From: CAZGVV01 sp964529155 | GTDB lineage: Bacteria; Pseudomonadota; Alphaproteobacteria; Rickettsiales; SXRF01 | DNA: 17,911 nt | Direction: 5' to 3' | NCBI GenBank assembly: GCA_964529155.1 | Contig: CAZGVV010000045.1 | Location: 1-17,911, forward strand | Shown: positions 15,906 through 17,911 of the stretch, in pieces | How positions within the stretch are numbered: position 1 is the first letter of the stretch | Layout of the letters: the number at the start of each line of letters is the position of its first letter | The notes under the pieces: model-generated | Told to the model about the DNA's origin: nothing | Databases searched by the model: none | The model's input: only the letters and a program-made list of their open reading frames with translations | Position numbers and translations under genes: made by a program

Positions 15906-15970
15906 AATTATCCTGCGATTATTTAAATTTTTGATGCAATTGCAAAAAAAATGGGCTACAAACGTCACTG

Positions 15971-15999
15971 TCTATAGAGAATTACAACCAAAAAGCCAA
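15971..15999 (-). promoter_or_regulatory. Candidate promoter for aspS
   Basis: The minus strand has TTGGCT (15999-15994), 17 bases, then TATAGA (15976-15971), each 4/6 to consensus. A start near 15963 would give a leader of about 58 bases before the ATG at 15905. It lies in the 111-base divergent spacer (15906-16016), which also contains A-rich runs. No other structure is evident in that spacer. Confidence 0.35.
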
Positions 16000-16016
16000 G
16001 CATATCGGAAAATGTT

Positions 16017-16298
16017 ATGACCATTCCTTATATCCTTCATGTTCATGTCATCCCTAACGCCACGAAAAATCAAGTAATTGGCTGGGAAAAAGACCCCGCT
16101 GGTGACCGCTGGCTAAAAGTACGCATCGCAGCCGTGGCCGATGACGGCAAAGCCAATAAGGAATTATTGAGCTTTCTCGGGAAAACCCTGGGCGTACCCA
16201 CCAAGCAATTAAGCCTCTCCAGCGGCTTGGTGTCACGCTATAAAAAAGTGAAGATTCAAGCGGATATCGCTTTAGAAGCGCTGGAAATTCCAGCGTAA
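16017..16298 (+). CDS. DUF167 (YggU-family) protein
   Basis: A small 93-residue protein of the DUF167/YggU family, whose function is not established. Family marks are HVHVIPNATKNQVIGWEKDP, LKVRIAAVADDGKANKELL and the tail LSLSSGLVSRYKKVKI. The length is typical. GGAA eight bases before the ATG is a weak ribosome binding site. It is divergent from aspS. A terminator overlaps its last codons, so it is likely a single-gene transcript. Confidence 0.88.
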   Translation: MTIPYILHVHVIPNATKNQVIGWEKDPAGDRWLKVRIAAVADDGKANKELLSFLGKTLGVPTKQLSLSSGLVSRYKKVKIQADIALEALEIPA

Positions 16299-16305
16299 CT
16301 TTTTT
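16279..16305 (+). terminator. Terminator overlapping the DUF167 stop codon
   Basis: CGCTGG (16279-16284) pairs with CCAGCG (16290-16295), and inner A-T pairs are possible. TAAC and then six Ts (16300-16305) follow. The stem encodes the last codons of the DUF167 protein and the TAA lies between stem and U-tract. Confidence 0.65.
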
Positions 16306-16332
16306 GCACTGCAATCTTCACACAACTGTCAT

Positions 16333-16362
16333 TTGAGTTGAGCGAGTCCCTTAAGCTATGCT
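16333..16362 (+). promoter_or_regulatory. Candidate promoter of the right-end gene
   Basis: TTGAGT (16333-16338), an 18-base spacer and TATGCT (16357-16362) lie between the DUF167 terminator and the next ATG. Each hexamer matches the sigma-70 consensus at only four positions. A start near 16369 would leave a 24-base leader that includes the ribosome binding site AGGA. Confidence 0.4.
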
Positions 16363-16392
16363 GGACAATAGTCCACATTAGCAGGATTTTCT

Positions 16393-17911
16393 ATGCAAAC
16401 TCTGACCCCAAATCCCACCCAAGCCTCTGCTGTACTTGAGCGCATTATACGCAACGCGCCTTTTATCCACGGCAGCACAGAGCATCCGCAATTTTTGAAT
16501 GCGGCGCAAGTTACGGTAGGAACGGAATATAATAGAAAAGGGACAAACAATATTCCCACGGGTGAAACGCTGGTCATTACCACCACGGATCCCCACATTA
16601 CTGTCTCGCCTAAAGCCGTTTCTGATTTTATTTTAACGCAATTAGCCAAAATACCCGAATTAGCCGCACATGTGGAATTTGAAACGCCAAAAAACCATTT
16701 GCAGCACTTAAAAGAGACGCTTGAGAATTTTATTGGCAAAGGCGCGCCCATTCCTAAAGAAATGCTCGAATGGAGCGGTTTTAAAGGTGAGAATAATTAT
16801 TCTGCCCAACCGCATGCTGCAGGTATTAATAAAGGTGACGGCGGCATTAGCGTAACTATTATAATTCCGAAAGAATCAGGCACTTCAACGGATCAGGTTG
16901 CTGCCAATATCCAAAGCCGTATGGCAACGATCAAAAACACCTTGGCTGAGCGTACCGTTAAATATTCCGTTCTCACCGATGACGCAAGCAAAGCCGCCCT
17001 CACCGCCAAAATAAACGCCTTGGATTTTGCCGTATCACAATCGCAGGGGGGTTATTATGCCTCTGTTACCATCGACATCCGCTCCCCGGAACAACTCGCC
17101 GCATTAAAAGCGCCAGGTGGCATTTTGCAAAATCAGCAAGCGCTTGCTCAAACCAATCCGCTCATGAAACTCAGCGATACGGATGCAAATCCCCAACTGC
17201 AAAAAGCCTTGGCCCGCTCCATTTTGCATGCTGGCCAGGAAGACGGTAAAATCCTTGCCGCCGTGCTCGGCGTTAAAGATGTGAAACAAGTACTCATTAA
17301 GGGCCTGAAAGCATTAGAAAAACAAAAGCCAGAATTAGCTGCAGAAATTAACAGCTTTTTGAACGACGATATGTGTAAGCGCGATGATTGGAATAAGCCC
17401 GAAGTCGCACCCACCACGGGTGACATACACATTGTCAAAGAAATCAAAGACACCAATGCACTCCATATTAACTTACAACTGCCGCCTGATTTCTCAGCAG
17501 CCCAGGCTATTGCTAGCATAAATGCACTTGATCCAACCCTTTCCCATACCAGTGCGGTGCCTAATCCGCCTCTTCCAAGCGCAGATCCTCTTTCTTTTGC
17601 TCAGGTGGACAGTGTGCAGTTGGTTGGCGCAAACTCCCCGGAGGCACAAAAAATCGCCCAGGACGTGTTGGCCAAATTCAATACAACGGCGCACATTGCT
17701 TCTACTGCCTCTCCTGTGCCAGATACTAATTGCGTATGTGACGTCGCTCCTACCCTCACACCATTTGCCGAAAAACTCATTCAATGCGTGGAAGACGCCC
17801 ATCAAGCCATTCAGGGAGCCTATGTCAAGGCGGCAACCCCAACGATGCCCCCAACACTGCCAATGCCCCAGGTTCAGGTACAGTCGCTTAGCCAGTCCCA
17901 CGGCACGATGC
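16393..17911 (+). CDS. Large protein of unknown function, cut by the window edge
   Basis: An uninterrupted frame of 506 codons runs from ATG 16393 to the window end. AGGA lies six bases upstream. I do not recognise the family. The N-terminus (MQTLTPNPTQASAVLERIIR) is not a signal peptide and no membrane segment is visible. The sequence is rich in Ala, Thr, Asn, Gln and Lys and has few Cys. Several stretches look like a beta strand, a helix starting with an Asp/Ser/Pro-Glu turn, and a second strand: ISVTIIIPKESGTSTDQVAA, ASVTIDIRSPEQLAALK, LHINLQLPPDFSAAQAIASI and VDSVQLVGANSPEAQKIAQD. The part near the edge (from about residue 465) is Pro/Thr/Gln-rich and probably disordered. It could be a secreted or effector-like protein, but nothing in the sequence proves this. 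Confidence 0.75.
   Translation, partial: MQTLTPNPTQASAVLERIIRNAPFIHGSTEHPQFLNAAQVTVGTEYNRKGTNNIPTGETLVITTTDPHITVSPKAVSDFILTQLAKIPELAAHVEFETPKNHLQHLKETLENFIGKGAPIPKEMLEWSGFKGENNYSAQPHAAGINKGDGGISVTIIIPKESGTSTDQVAANIQSRMATIKNTLAERTVKYSVLTDDASKAALTAKINALDFAVSQSQGGYYASVTIDIRSPEQLAALKAPGGILQNQQALAQTNPLMKLSDTDANPQLQKALARSILHAGQEDGKILAAVLGVKDVKQVLIKGLKALEKQKPELAAEINSFLNDDMCKRDDWNKPEVAPTTGDIHIVKEIKDTNALHINLQLPPDFSAAQAIASINALDPTLSHTSAVPNPPLPSADPLSFAQVDSVQLVGANSPEAQKIAQDVLAKFNTTAHIASTASPVPDTNCVCDVAPTLTPFAEKLIQCVEDAHQAIQGAYVKAATPTMPPTLPMPQVQVQSLSQSHGTM

Noticed and set aside
16356..17901. Several minus-strand open frames under the right-end gene
   Set aside because: They are short, overlap one another in different frames and lack ribosome binding sites, while the plus strand has one continuous frame over the same stretch.

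Overview
The window looks like a piece of an alphaproteobacterial chromosome, probably a metagenome or draft scaffold because two N runs interrupt coding sequence. The lineage call rests on gene order: rodZ-like/ispG/hisS followed by prfA/prmC/DUF4167 with clpB nearby, lysC next to ubiG, and a Nit-type amidase close to ubiG. The order within the class cannot be decided from this sequence. There are 17 protein genes, no rRNA, tRNA, CRISPR array or insertion sequence that I can see, and intergenic space is very small.

Layout, left to right. Positions 1-135 hold the end of an unseen rightward gene, if there is one, and a hairpin terminator. clpB (136-2719, minus) is split by a 10-N gap. A secreted DUF3108 protein (2735-3511, plus) is divergent from it. 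Then comes a long leftward gene train, read from high to low coordinates: rimI-like (12490), lysC, a FabK-like flavoenzyme, a short rodZ-like gene, ispG, a Phd/PIN toxin-antitoxin pair, hisS, prfA, prmC and DUF4167 (ending 3536). Genes within it are separated by a few bases to about 50, or overlap. ubiG (12551-13285, plus) is divergent from rimI and runs tail-to-tail into a Nit-type amidase gene, with a 35-base overlap. The amidase is the second gene after aspS (15905 to 14116, minus), which has a 26-N gap near its C-terminus. Divergent from aspS are a DUF167 gene with its own terminator and then a long open reading frame of unknown function that runs off the right end.

Most of the content is housekeeping: aminoacylation (hisS, aspS), translation termination (prfA and its methyltransferase prmC), isoprenoid synthesis (ispG), the aspartate amino-acid family (lysC), ubiquinone (ubiG), fatty acids (FabK-like), proteostasis (clpB) and cell shape (rodZ-like). 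Two things stand out. First, a toxin-antitoxin cassette sits between ispG and hisS. It has a TTGACA promoter built into the last codons of ispG, a start codon almost on the predicted transcription start, and two 12-bp palindromes 33 bp apart whose differences are symmetric. Second, the unassigned protein at 16393-17911 is at least 506 residues long, has no recognisable domain, and appears to be built from repeated beta-alpha units.

Both N runs can be sized from the protein families: about 33 bases in clpB and about 72 in aspS. Both sizes restore the reading frame exactly, so neither gene needs to be called a pseudogene.
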